Origin: a virus
IMG/VR virus record: IMGVR_UViG_3300027805_000040
Coordinates: 1-36,480 of that record
Direction: 5' to 3' (one strand)
Length of the DNA: 36,480 nt
The position numbers were made by a program, and so were the translations under genes. The notes under the pieces were generated by a model that was not told the DNA's origin, did not search any database, and was given only the letters and a program-made list of their open reading frames with translations. Shown here piece after piece: positions 24,401 to 30,362 of the stretch (position 1 is its first letter; the number at the start of each line of letters is the position of its first letter).

Positions 24401-24887
24401 GATCCGTCATGTTGGAATCCATCTCATAGCCGGGCTGATTAGCCGAAAGCTGCAGGAAGATGTCCAATGGCTTGGTTGAAATCTCTTGTTTAGGAGCCTC
24501 TTCTTTAGGCTGAGTAATAATCTCAGGGGCTTTGGTAGGTTCCTCCTGTCTGAATGGGAGCATCCATGCCTTCCAATCCTTCGCGGGGGCGCTTATCTCC
24601 GCGCCTTTGAACATTTGGTCAGCCTTGACAGGCTTTCCAGCCTCTACGCTCTCAGGCTCAGGATTTGCAGGCAGCGGAGGGGCTTTTTCGGCTTTTGCCG
24701 CCTCAGTCAATGGCTCTGCAACAGTACCTTTTTCGGGAACAACTGGAGGAAGCGCCATCCGTTCGCGCTCAACAACATCTTCCGCCTCAGCTAGAATTTG
24801 CTCTGCAGGCATCAACGCAGAAGACGGCTCTTTCTCTTTTTCAAGAGCCTCCTCTGCCTCCCGCAAGATCTCTTCGGCGGTTGCCAT
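12474..24887 (-). CDS. Giant polyvalent phage protein (4137 aa) with HExxH metalloprotease motif and duplicated module
   Basis: An unbroken 4137-codon gene (about 455 kDa). It starts with two copies of an AEEILREAEEALE-like acidic helix (1-40) and a proline-rich linker. Gly-rich hydrophobic stretches lie near 575-605 and 690-720. A zincin motif HEAGHH at 950-955 is followed at a distance by an EEITADLAADSM helix that could give a further ligand. A helical domain around 1400-1530 has AGRMFDKLHAWGDRMPARLM. Residues 1598-2557 and 2558-3221 form two related modules (FMPxRRE start, FxSQL...KIQG, HY...H, ExQSDR at 2189-2194 and 2769-2774, GxxQxxR, then KxYYD...KYG). The C-terminus (3700 on) has VQADRHHTLGKDMGGPMH. 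This layout matches the large polyvalent proteins of phages, which are thought to be packaged and injected. FMPxR motifs separate the segments. Confidence 0.8.
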   Translation of the reverse strand: MATAEEILREAEEALEKEKEPSSALMPAEQILAEAEDVVERERMALPPVVPEKGTVAEPLTEAAKAEKAPPLPANPEPESVEAGKPVKADQMFKGAEISAPAKDWKAWMLPFRQEEPTKAPEIITQPKEEAPKQEISTKPLDIFLQLSANQPGYEMDSNMTDLRDSLSIEDLAEAVKIRPDIPLNAKQEREVYDYIRSNSAWRIPKNSEQWMNLGGAVAKFPIDMTVAFGETLAGVAKGAAKGIRDVALGEITGKDYNLAWQLHEQLPPRARERVTERIGEYYPQTGYTGGGIEFTGKEYLDLVMEEYTPEQREQILATQQNVIEKTKAAPMAFVSPAVDLPYQLAKLGQKMGAGGIEGWDLLSESVGLNSYDTSFERWKARKNFEGAAYEFESLNPTAYHRYLDFIAPAVNAVATSSIGTVEDYMREYNFTREQAISARQDDLEAMTIGGLESIAEAKKLIPELDQDIMTAGEILLPEGFGLDAVGYGMNLLKLGSYATPKVTNYLRFRGKTPDEVNKLLAEDAAKLRSKQQANFEKTQRVTGREKAAVAVDESLKRAQEAIDRSNFFKKIRQVSPYVAGAGIGYGLEPDSPLGVIGGLIGARMLKSTPEFIRNYYEAKRISAGGQAGTFETMSKLRRDRQAGKGAPRAEGGEPIRVTSIKGGLSDRLTASGGKRLDSIIDNTREYIRAGVEPTLVGLAVGIADSQDAEEMSAMLGQGLLWSSLGRTQTRAMNKVFGMDDPVYDARRRRKEDVDAWKAYQDLNPVDRGNVDAMTDWNVVLKNQQQRLDQAAQLNQAAVATNNPDLIAATGKNLANNQRALDRMKRANVQTRNEFGRQYLLDLAGINSLANGGFVRGQNNVGIRILSTQQIKDHLRAKYPNESEDVLNTYAEQDGFYDGTIDDTVMYGGIPKFRGPKIVMDDAKPTMVINTDAVIRRINNGQDPLTALRHEAGHHLSKIPEYQQLMAEPYRILFKEEIRNADGQVVAEVGEGLTEAELADLYVNKYAGTAVNPEFFLTAVAQRDPVTNEVLRDPATGQILVNQKEAAAKLREEITADLAADSMSRVFGKAPTPAIQAIFDKAMLAFKRNKFEMLSKKLSQMKQLLNIPDSQDIISDNSGARFTPEVQLLAREALEAMIDLQGQISPAVKGKQAPRITRSELVKNKALLEAFGTYSPLPVTEVQAQIIGPDGTAIGAPQALSGPLVYEGSWDVTESGVQQSNGYGPISAEINLQGVPVGSKIVVARQVAMQPDGVTPRFHQPKEAKRILKQRNKLIQEALDTPDYGAPNRFDPTKEGGETMRGTLSPLQVEAIKSLPETLLPKSIKDVILNINDALVRNDGSRFLVNYAAMMNEKGEYEAFSPKYYDLVPIGLMMSKAGNFLFTAISAGRMFDKLHAWGDRMPARLMPWKGSKEQFWNEFTGKYLYNWQQGLPGSGYTESGQVAGPNARLLDADPQVAAMKRNVFNDFLNLFDTATEGANPDRTKVPRKKGDPRDLNMDRTIMSVRIDHIAQIAPTSLPKMPVAYGLAKANFMPQREGGIRQPETVEEQGFRMSGEQRERLRVLEEEEKALGDQFSEAYGQDYANELQELRDLREAAAFMPMRPRRELTIDERVYPGFKSQLEDVVDQKIQGASATPEQIRAIVNNPQNGVKPAEVQWSGINEAIDTLSKGGKNVNKADLMEYLRQNNIKFMLSILGGQESVNRALSWKNMAPSGKRLLTKLEDLFGKYIDLDNEARKRVPALVGNYTVKQNPDTGTYSIYDEGGKIWVPPQNVVSSPAYYSENEAIGALRKARKRIPSSVIKEEVTAELEKQGWSLERYALLKTLEALDEFGADEAERWSRLTAEASDERAQTLSDKRDVLSNREWERLDTEYLRKREEITAELERSADKDLATPKAMRALDKAVAERDSAFDEAESNLADIDNQITAEERKSATYWRINGYIKDPINRTYRIGELGIRRFWPAGMAGYGDKTYTKYAESGYRILGDTNYREKVLQVRPNLEVVKYKVRKRPKDSGYGAGKYEIDFAAGRGVYPNIQPPQGIYETRAEAERVAKSLSKEGDLDFQISNRGRAEGLEFRETHYENYPYYIAHMRVGDRMIIDPTLRTLPQIESELKKSYKSDPAFAEWDAKTGIPLYVIGTAVKNGVITPQEADFYTAYYNWNFQSPDVPMRAYGGTGTSHLVPISHIHEMQSDRNQAARKKDGQGNPIGYRKYDTSYEVIANFDNGPDIVLKKDFDRQEDAEQYLDEYLEQFGQNSTLQNVWKIRQAREKGIRLPMKGGVIDASQQPVPQMKLRIQAGDPIVQNAEAPPEAPFSQSREWGMALIKNQIVDAVKSGHKYVYWSGGETQAKRWRDMAPLEKVQYRSVLNGDQVEVFLYTSSGVYTFVTVDPKTKEIIYNENSPGMSKFDFKGKSLSTILPKDLANEVISKAQEGMQTIQPKRGSAFFGGAKFKPYYDTIAVNEVNKFLKKYGSKVFPFQVPKPNDQGLSDPVYLGMKDLKDPVDPTAPDRAVEEYTSLEKAVGEAQKQEKFDYLDADNGWIFPITPALADAVNTNSLPVFMPRRELKQPTSEKGFYSQLGRVLENKIQGKAVTAQQALAMLGEYIVTEETEVDGKKKTMVVARVPADQKAVAEAAARSRAAEGVNVRVSWNSPNKVREDEVLFTDAVRIINNLAAQNDGKVNKERLLENIVANRPTLISVDGGDRYKTYTLEGGDGYYEMVLTMAPRPNREGKPIREFRSSHYKNAPGYLGHVRYKYRLDENGRLGIMIEEFQSDRAQKGRDYGWREEDPLKQLDVLNRWRIENIYVALLAKQSREAAKETIQEVQRDLESNPLMDSSAPYHDLRMQADGMEASALKKAVTKLLNDSTEVTDPLTGSQLTLGEMAKTLIDDATLKQEAEDGDFMGIADMPFKRDWGLQLYKRLLEKAVSADEAVSRGAFDDAVRKHERYLQAYGATSDEAINAFNAIPSKPVGNVEWIGWTKGVTQVERYQDMMRQIIDSIGYADEAGPENPNMLVSFYKNDPIYDRSFDGEDVEVLQTPGEIGFARVRKRDGVVIDARGRIKDVLAEVEQEAKEGKRPAQVKLSEIIGKKMAEQIISSSGPSRQSIAEADMTIGGEGMKGYYDMVQPSDIGKYMKPYGAKVADTFLTIPEYGQQGANVKVRSDGKNYWVSTSEEVKPISPKFNTAAEALDFSKRVIEGVVPIWKVDVPSELISRVEAEGQPQFMPQREPSTYVRFDGELDKKKGSWIARIRVVPGPDGNGAFSPELYFEGDTSEDSKLLVPPPLKTFEQAQAELQNMFKQNGLPMERFEQLDSPIIGTDRPRYKAGAWENTLRINGFEALIPSLEDQIAEQEMREEARTPDFNRTLASSGKLLDDALNTRWLIKFANGEQAIEWGINKEAIVSLMKSRYGEQQWIEWVDSIDRISDGENPQADAGFMPQRYERDPNLAEDDVLRRKDRFEADGMDLVNTPLTGLVMADLGRLDRSFHLTTIARRILNDFEPFMLQRQYKGFLERLNRGEIPIADAKERAEELTNSIELNKTAMSYMMDLLSDLTASLPEVTATDKRTGDRVDPYMVLKKHFPNGMQRPIDEILTEMSNVMSAVHPPAGTFPEGYNPGYSANNDMLNAAEVLGDVVDIDTKTLDLLHMRTMGKTLEQYRKDEEAAIRELLNPEFNDVTEMEGGGFISRSIEPPEEGDMPLMLPKRKNPPVADFTITKAGKVKLPKKAPQRGFFYGGLIDDTGTEILVKIDPNRVVEPIVKDLSDISGKRVGMVQADRHHTLGKDMGGPMHEFLKSNQETVMGPDGILYKAVWGNLGLGPVNAVRNRMKQYVDDGYHLVQVMADDAHRSNIAFGTDYIKEVDAFNKAGKLEPWVIDLTHVLLEIGNLKAQRIKAATRRMAKNRLRAERGEDPIPAPANTPQEDAIIAFNKALTPIKNRVAKDTPELLATAKTEALKVYNAHKNKPWFKKLLALGSNKNFLQEFLAYSFTARGEATKSVSGIPTLPNLVKALQDSEDMINASTGQAVAVIQLSTNPKAFALYFGKDAKQEASMSPAEKKMRDTLLKNPKFKIHPSYPWVMLGPANGNNFLIKTPTHLRKLFPNYEKEHKKLAANAKKGKPVTDNDVVGSMLKTPFPPIKIP

Positions 24888-24888
24888 G

Positions 24889-26706
24889 TTAGTCTACGGC
24901 GATTGCTTGTTCTTCTTCCGCTTGCAGGACTTTTTTCTGATTTAACAGTTCTTTCAGTTCAGTAAATCTTGAGTTATACTCTTCTGTTCCCTTTTGAAGA
25001 CTTGTCATTTCAGTAAGTTTCGTCCTAATTTTTGAGTCAATGTCTCCAAGAGGATCGGGAGTTTGGAGATCAATGGCAACCATTTCTGGACGAATTCCAG
25101 ATTGTTCAGCCAACTTTTTATAGACACTGGTTAACTGATTTTGGCCGCGCTGCCGTTCCATAAACAGCGATTTACCCTGTTTTACGAAGTTTTTGCGTTG
25201 GTCTGGAGCCAATCTTCCGCCAGTGAGCAGACGATTATACTCTGCCCTGATTCGGTCAGGAACGCCAGCGGCATTCTGAGCGTTGGCAAACTCTTGTTCG
25301 CGGACAACACTGCCCGGGTCTAAGAGCTTCATAAAGCTGAAGATCATCGCGAGATCTCCAGCGCCCTCTCCTCCAGACTCGGCCATCCTTTGTGCGCTCT
25401 TGATGTTTGCCCAAGCGTTCTGGACAACCATGTAATCCTTTGATTGCGCGATAAACTCTTTCCTGAGCTTTTGTTCTTCGTCTGTATTAGCGCCAGCGGG
25501 TGCTGACGCTCCTGCCCTTGTTTTTTCAAGTTCCAGCTTTGCTTTTTCAAGAGAAAGTCGCTCTGCCTCGGTCTGAGGAGCCTTTAGTTTTGGAGGCATG
25601 ACCTCCCAATATGTTTCGCCAGTTTCGTTGTCTACGCGCTGTTCTACAACTGGACGCTCATAGCTATCAGGAAGCGGCATTTCGGCCACCCTGCGAGCTT
25701 CTTCGTATGTGGCGTACGCGCCCGGCTGCATTCCAGCAGGGAATTCTGCAGGGACTGCAGGCGTTGGAGCAGAAACTCCAGCGAGTGGTGCGCTCCTTTC
25801 TAGTGCGCTACCCAAGACGGCTCCACGGACTTGCTGACGCATTTCTTGGATCTGCTTCTCCGTCTCGGAAGGAATATATGATACGTTAATTGGCGCTGAA
25901 AGATCCGTAAGAGGAAGCCCCATTGCGTCCGCTGGCAATGCAGGAGGAACTCCACCAGCCTGTGCAACAGCATATTGTTGTGCCATCTCAGGACTAATCC
26001 GCATCTGGTCAGGCGGGACAACATCAGAGGCTCCAAAAATGTCTTCAGTGCCAACGGAGCCGGGCGTAAAAATCGGCGGAGGAGTCAGGTTAAACAAAGA
26101 ACCACCAGCAGGCTCAGGAAGGCGCTCGTCTTCTTCTGGAAGCGGCTCAAGTTCTGGCAACGGCTCTAGCGGCACATCTTCGGGAGCAATATTCAGATTC
26201 GGGTCAACGGGGGTTTCCCCCTCGAAATCTTCCTCATCCTCAACGTCTCCGCCCCTGCGAGACGGAACGGTAGAAGGCTCGCCAATCATTCGGCGCGGAG
26301 GTTTTTTGTTTGCGCCAACTTCGTTAAGACGATTTGACGCTGCTTCTCTTAAATATTGGATGCGCTTCTGCAAAGCCTCTGAAGACCTAGCAGATTTAAT
26401 CTGTTCAATATCCAGCGCCCTGCTGTGCTTGCGTTCTTCTGCCTCAAGCGCTTCTTGTCGCTCGGAAATTGCCGTCAGTCCCTGAAGCGCTCCAGTTCCT
26501 AAAGCCTGTAGGCCACCATATGCAGCGACAGCAGCGGCCTCTGGATTCTCGTCTCCTAAGGCATAAGCGCCAGCAACATCTCTTGTGAAATCTGCAGGAG
26601 TAGCAACTGCTCCAAATGGAGCCAATCCCTCAAGCGCAGACGTAATTTTAGCCTGTCTTGGGGTGAATGCGTATCCTGCTGTTTCTGCTGACATTCGCGC
26701 TGCCAT
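24889..26706 (-). CDS. Putative internal virion / ejected protein, 605 aa
   Basis: Ala/Glu/Pro-rich with a coiled-coil-like region (about 80-125), a long proline- and acid-rich central part (about 130-340) and a conserved C-terminal domain (about 425-540). That domain has SAQRMAESGGEGAGDLAMIF, SFMKLLDPGSVVREQEFANA and AAGVPDRIRAEYNRLLTGG; this pattern recurs in putative internal virion proteins of many podovirus-like and metagenomic phages. It lies between the three tandem paralogues and the giant gene, as expected for ejection proteins. The ATG follows the GGAGGG in the last codons of the upstream gene at a 10-nt spacing. Confidence 0.65.
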   Translation of the reverse strand: MAARMSAETAGYAFTPRQAKITSALEGLAPFGAVATPADFTRDVAGAYALGDENPEAAAVAAYGGLQALGTGALQGLTAISERQEALEAEERKHSRALDIEQIKSARSSEALQKRIQYLREAASNRLNEVGANKKPPRRMIGEPSTVPSRRGGDVEDEEDFEGETPVDPNLNIAPEDVPLEPLPELEPLPEEDERLPEPAGGSLFNLTPPPIFTPGSVGTEDIFGASDVVPPDQMRISPEMAQQYAVAQAGGVPPALPADAMGLPLTDLSAPINVSYIPSETEKQIQEMRQQVRGAVLGSALERSAPLAGVSAPTPAVPAEFPAGMQPGAYATYEEARRVAEMPLPDSYERPVVEQRVDNETGETYWEVMPPKLKAPQTEAERLSLEKAKLELEKTRAGASAPAGANTDEEQKLRKEFIAQSKDYMVVQNAWANIKSAQRMAESGGEGAGDLAMIFSFMKLLDPGSVVREQEFANAQNAAGVPDRIRAEYNRLLTGGRLAPDQRKNFVKQGKSLFMERQRGQNQLTSVYKKLAEQSGIRPEMVAIDLQTPDPLGDIDSKIRTKLTEMTSLQKGTEEYNSRFTELKELLNQKKVLQAEEEQAIAVD

Positions 26707-26710
26707 ATTT

Positions 26711-27448
26711 TTAAGTCCCTCCGTAAGTTAAATTAGTCGCGGGAATATTGAAACGATTGCTTCGGACGTTGCGTCCACCCGATTCCAGATTTGCAGCCGC
26801 TACAACGGCAGGGGCAACATTGCTTGGAGCCATATAAGGAGTAGTGGATGACATAGCGCCACCACCACCAGCACCGCCGACATTGGAAAGCGCCTGAAGT
26901 CGAGCCGCATTGATGTCAAATCCTCCGCCAACATTGCCAATCGATGTATTGGCTAGAGCGTATTGTTGACCAGCAGCGGCATCTGCAGCCATTTGTGCTG
27001 TATTCATTGCGCTCAATCGCCCACCCGCCCTCACAACGGAAGCATTTTGTGCCGTTGCAGCCGATTCGTTTTCTGCAGCAATTGCCGCATCTCTTTGACG
27101 TTTTGCCTCGGCTTCAGCAGCCGCTTTTTTCTCTGCATCAAGTTTTGCTTGTAGAGCCTTGATAGCCTTGTCGTTTTCTGCCTGTTGTGCCGCCGAAGTT
27201 CCTCCGACAACCGTCACTGTTGGACGTTGCGGGTTTACAACTTGGTTAACCGCTCTTCCCACATTTTGAAACGCTCCTCCAACGGCGCGGCCAGCACCAC
27301 TAAAAGCATTTCCAATGGATCTTGTGACATTATTAAATGCCTTACCAATAGACTTGAAAAATCCAAGCATTGGCAAAAGCAACCATTCAGGACGATCAGG
27401 AGAGAACGCCAAGCAAATGGTATCGATGACAAAGTCAACAATACTCAT
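26711..27448 (-). CDS. Tandem paralogue 3: GGGFDINAA / NLTYGG-tail protein
   Basis: A 245-aa protein. It differs from its two neighbours by an N-terminal extension with a hydrophobic segment (IVDFVIDTICLAF, WLLLPMLGFF) and a glycine/valine-rich amphipathic stretch, which suggests membrane contact. A coiled-coil-like KALQAKLDAEKKAAAEAEAK follows (about 92-112). The shared motifs are GGGFDINAARLQALSNVG (about 174-191) and the C-terminal RFNIPATNLTYGGT. The final GGA GGG codons also form the Shine-Dalgarno sequence of the next gene. Function unknown; a virion or assembly role is inferred from position. Confidence 0.6.
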   Translation of the reverse strand: MSIVDFVIDTICLAFSPDRPEWLLLPMLGFFKSIGKAFNNVTRSIGNAFSGAGRAVGGAFQNVGRAVNQVVNPQRPTVTVVGGTSAAQQAENDKAIKALQAKLDAEKKAAAEAEAKRQRDAAIAAENESAATAQNASVVRAGGRLSAMNTAQMAADAAAGQQYALANTSIGNVGGGFDINAARLQALSNVGGAGGGGAMSSTTPYMAPSNVAPAVVAAANLESGGRNVRSNRFNIPATNLTYGGT

Positions 27449-27450
27449 TG

Positions 27451-27987
27451 TTATGCTCCTCCGAATGTCAAGTTCTGAGCCTGTGGCAGTGCGAATCGAT
27501 TTTGCGGGGCATTTGTTCCGCCTGCTTGCGCGTTGGCAGCAAGCAATCCCTGAGGAACTCCCATCGGGGTAGCTCCACCTGAAGCAGCAGGGCCAGACGC
27601 ATATGGCAAACCAGCAGCAGCGCCTGCACCAGCAACATTGCCAAGAGCTTGCATCTTAGCAGCATTGATGTCGAATCCGCCGCCGCCGCCTCCAATGCTG
27701 GAAGTTGCCATTCCTTGCCGTTGTGCGGACTGCTGATCTTGCAATTGCTGTGATGCTTGCAATCCGCTGAGCGAGCGCTGCGCCTGTTGAACAGAGCCAA
27801 GCTGCTGAGATTGCGCCTGTTGATCTTCGGCTTGAATCTTCAACTGCCGCTGACGTTCAGCCTCAGCCTTAGCTGCCGCCGCCGCTGCAGCAGCTTGCTG
27901 TGCCTGCATTTGACGCAGCATAGCGCTATTATCAGGGGCGCTTGGTGCGCTTGGCCTGCTTTGTGATCTTCGTCCTCGTCCTCCCAT
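27451..27987 (-). CDS. Tandem paralogue 2: GGGFDINAA / NLTFGGA-tail protein
   Basis: A 178-aa protein from ATG 27987, the start next to the upstream stop. It has an Arg/Ser/Pro-rich N-terminus, an Ala/Gln-rich coiled-coil-like region (about 25-95), GGGGGGFDINAAKMQALGNV (about 98-117) and the ending RFALPQAQNLTFGGA. The end codons GGA GGA serve as the ribosome-binding site of the next gene (8-nt spacing). Sequence similarity to its neighbours is confined to the two motifs and the general low-complexity layout. Confidence 0.6.
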   Translation of the reverse strand: MGGRGRRSQSRPSAPSAPDNSAMLRQMQAQQAAAAAAAAKAEAERQRQLKIQAEDQQAQSQQLGSVQQAQRSLSGLQASQQLQDQQSAQRQGMATSSIGGGGGGFDINAAKMQALGNVAGAGAAAGLPYASGPAASGGATPMGVPQGLLAANAQAGGTNAPQNRFALPQAQNLTFGGA

Positions 27988-27988
27988 A

Positions 27989-28525
27989 TTATGCTCCTCC
28001 AAAAGTTAGATTTTTGGCTTGAGGCAGAGAAAACTGGTTGGTTTTTTGCGTAGTTCCACCAGTTCCGACATTTTGTGACTCCGCCGTTGTCAATGCAGGA
28101 TTAATCAATGCAGGATTTGCCGCCATATTAGCAGCAGTAGCAGGAAGCGTTGTAGAAGCAGCGCCAAGATTGGCAAGCGCTGAATTCCTAGCCGCATTAA
28201 TATCGAATCCTCCGCCAGTGGCTGCAGTTCCAGCAGCTTCTTGCTCCTGTTTATATTTATTAAGAGCCGCCTGATCTACGAGGTACTGAGATTCATTCAT
28301 TCTGCTAAGAGCATCGGCAGCGCCTTGCGTAGATTGCTGCATACGTTGTTCGGCAGAACGGTTTTCTGCAGTAATTGCAGCTTCACGCTGTGCTTTTTCT
28401 GCTGCAGCAGCAGCATCTCGCGCAGCAGAGATTTGCATCTCCATCATTTGCTTCATCATCGCAGATGAATTATCGGCAGGCATACTATATGTAATGTTGC
28501 CGCCTCCTCCGAATAGTCCGCCCAT
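27989..28525 (-). CDS. Tandem paralogue 1: GGGFDINAA / NLTFGGA-tail protein
   Basis: A 178-aa protein starting MGGLFGGGG. A Met/Ala/Gln-rich helical region (about 22-100) precedes TGGGFDINAARNSALANLG (about 103-121), and the protein ends QFSLPQAKNLTFGGA. It has its own strong Shine-Dalgarno sequence (GGAGGA, 7 nt before ATG), and its end codons GGA GGA GCA TAA supply another one for the next paralogue. First of three tandem copies. Function unknown; likely virion-associated. Confidence 0.6.
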   Translation of the reverse strand: MGGLFGGGGNITYSMPADNSSAMMKQMMEMQISAARDAAAAAEKAQREAAITAENRSAEQRMQQSTQGAADALSRMNESQYLVDQAALNKYKQEQEAAGTAATGGGFDINAARNSALANLGAASTTLPATAANMAANPALINPALTTAESQNVGTGGTTQKTNQFSLPQAKNLTFGGA

Positions 28526-28532
28526 AGTTTTG

Positions 28533-28538
28533 TCCTCC
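28533..28538 (-). promoter_or_regulatory. Shine-Dalgarno sequence of paralogue 1
   Basis: GGAGGA on the minus strand, 7 nt from the ATG at 28525. It fixes the start, and shows that the host uses canonical ribosome binding in late genes, unlike the early genes of this window, which lack such sites. Confidence 0.8.
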
Positions 28539-28591
28539 GTATTTAGTTAGTTGTTATGATTTCTGTGGGGGTAACCCAAGAAAATTGTTTG

Positions 28592-29509
28592 TTATGCCGT
28601 CATTTGTGTAGCATTAAACATTGTTCGATCAAATCCTCCGCCAAAACCTGATTTTCCGCCTGTTTTGGCTTTATAAATCGGCCCGTCAACCGCGCCGTCA
28701 AGACCTCCAAAAATCGATCCGAATAAAGCACCATATGCAGACCCTGTAGGCCCACCAAAAGATCCACCCGTCCATCCTTCAGATCCGCCAATGCTTATAC
28801 CCTTGAGCGCCCGATCTATCCAAGGGGTTCCTGTTTTTACCCCGCCAAGGCTTTTCAAGGCCATCGGAACAACCGCGCCCATAGCGCCAGAGGCTATATT
28901 TCCGCCTCCTCCGCCAATACTATTCATTGCCCCCGTCATTCCGCCGCCTGCAGCCGCTCCAGACGCAGCTTTCGCTGCTCCAGCGCCACTGGTAGCGCCT
29001 TTTCCACCACCCAAAAGGCCACCAAGTCCGCCTGATCCGCCGCCCGATCCGCCCATCATTGCCATTGCTGCAGGAATTGCCGCTGACAGCATATCCGTTC
29101 CAGTTTGAGCCGCTTGCGCTCCAACAGATTCACTGTTGTCCTCAGCTATTTGATAGTTTTCAGGGCTATCTGGAGCAAAGTTGAATCTATTGCTGTCCTG
29201 CTGGCTTTGGCTCTGCATCGCATTCCATTGATTGGCTGCAGATGCCTGTCTTTGGCTTGTGACTGCACGGGAAAAACGATCAGAAGAACCCGCTCCACCC
29301 ATAGCATCAGCCGCCATACGCAAAAGGGCTTCCGTTCGGGCATCAGACTCAGGTTTCCCGTAAAGCTGCCCTTGGGACATCAAGTTCTGAGCATAATTTT
29401 GCCTTGCCGCACGTTCAGAGCCAGCAGAAGGAGCCGCAATTTTATTTGCGCTGTAGTCTGCAGCCGTTGGCAGCGTTGCTTTTTGTACGCCCTGATTTGA
29501 TCCGCCCAT
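28592..29509 (-). CDS. Glycine/alanine-rich putative internal virion protein
   Basis: A 305-aa protein from ATG 29509 (MGGSNQGVQKATLP); the frame is open 12 codons upstream, but those lie in the end of the PP-loop gene. The N-terminal half is helical and Gln/Ser/Arg rich, then comes SESVGAQAAQTGTDMLSAAIPA and a long Gly/Ala-rich hydrophobic stretch (about 145-235) with many GG repeats, and ends in GFGGGFDRTMFNATQMTA. Hydrophobic glycine-rich regions are common in phage ejection proteins. MGGS also starts the 277-aa gene two genes upstream. Confidence 0.55.
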   Translation of the reverse strand: MGGSNQGVQKATLPTAADYSANKIAAPSAGSERAARQNYAQNLMSQGQLYGKPESDARTEALLRMAADAMGGAGSSDRFSRAVTSQRQASAANQWNAMQSQSQQDSNRFNFAPDSPENYQIAEDNSESVGAQAAQTGTDMLSAAIPAAMAMMGGSGGGSGGLGGLLGGGKGATSGAGAAKAASGAAAGGGMTGAMNSIGGGGGNIASGAMGAVVPMALKSLGGVKTGTPWIDRALKGISIGGSEGWTGGSFGGPTGSAYGALFGSIFGGLDGAVDGPIYKAKTGGKSGFGGGFDRTMFNATQMTA

Positions 29510-29513
29510 AAAA

Positions 29514-30362
29514 TTAGTGTTTCTGAGGTTCTTGGTTCCAAACAACGGGTTTTACTCCCAAATCATCAATCACAAGGTCTTCGTATGGTGCAAAGGCCGA
29601 TACATTTGAGATGGTTGCGTTTAGTTTTGGACAATGAACGTGCTTCGGGCCTCGCCTGTCCACGCAGTTAAAACAAACTGGATAGAAATCGGCGTTATTG
29701 GACATATCAGGATTGTTAGCCCACTTGCCATTGCTCTTAACATATCTACTCGGATCGGGGGTGATGCCCTCTGATTCCATGTATGAAAAAATATCTTCAT
29801 CTGACCAATCTCTGAGCGGATACAGGCTGACAGGAGATCCCTCGGAATAACGAATGTGCATAGAGAGCGGAATAGATCCCTTAATCAAATCGGTATCTGA
29901 ACTCTTTGTTCCAATATATGCGGCATCCCAAGGCCAACTGAAGAATCCTGTCGGTCTATTTAGGTAGTCATCTACAGCACAAAGGAATCTCTCCCCTGAT
30001 TTTGGGCGCTCCGTTCCCAAGCACATAACCATGCAAGCCTTGCCCCATTGGTAATACTTCAAAACGTCGAATCTAGGCTCTCCTGTTTCCGTATCAGGGC
30101 CATCTGTAAATACAATTTTTGAAGCGGGATAGTCATGCACTTCAAGATTCCAATGCTTGATCAATTCGTCTGCATACGCATACCGCTGACGCAGCTTCGG
30201 TTCGCGCCAATGGACAACGGGCAAATCAATTTTGCACTGGTATCTTATAATATGGAGCAAAACTGTTGAGTCTTTGCCCCCTGACCACAGGACAACAGCC
30301 TTCGGCCAGCGCTTATTCCATCGAAGCACTCGCTCAATCGTGATGTCCAAAAGGTCTTTCAT
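29514..30362 (-). CDS. PP-loop ATPase of the PAPS reductase family
   Basis: A 282-aa protein. The PP-loop SGGKDS is at residues 27-32. The typical PLRDWSDEDIFSYM (about 182-195), and cysteines C110, C114, C128, C230, C233 and C244, support a PAPS-reductase-like fold, perhaps with a metal or Fe-S site in the C-terminal CFNCVDRRG region. True PAPS reductases reduce sulfate for cysteine synthesis, while relatives activate nucleotides or DNA for sulfur or other transfer. The substrate cannot be told here. It sits inside the virion gene cluster and begins with a 1-nt overlap (TAATG) after the 277-aa gene. Confidence 0.8.
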   Translation of the reverse strand: MKDLLDITIERVLRWNKRWPKAVVLWSGGKDSTVLLHIIRYQCKIDLPVVHWREPKLRQRYAYADELIKHWNLEVHDYPASKIVFTDGPDTETGEPRFDVLKYYQWGKACMVMCLGTERPKSGERFLCAVDDYLNRPTGFFSWPWDAAYIGTKSSDTDLIKGSIPLSMHIRYSEGSPVSLYPLRDWSDEDIFSYMESEGITPDPSRYVKSNGKWANNPDMSNNADFYPVCFNCVDRRGPKHVHCPKLNATISNVSAFAPYEDLVIDDLGVKPVVWNQEPQKH

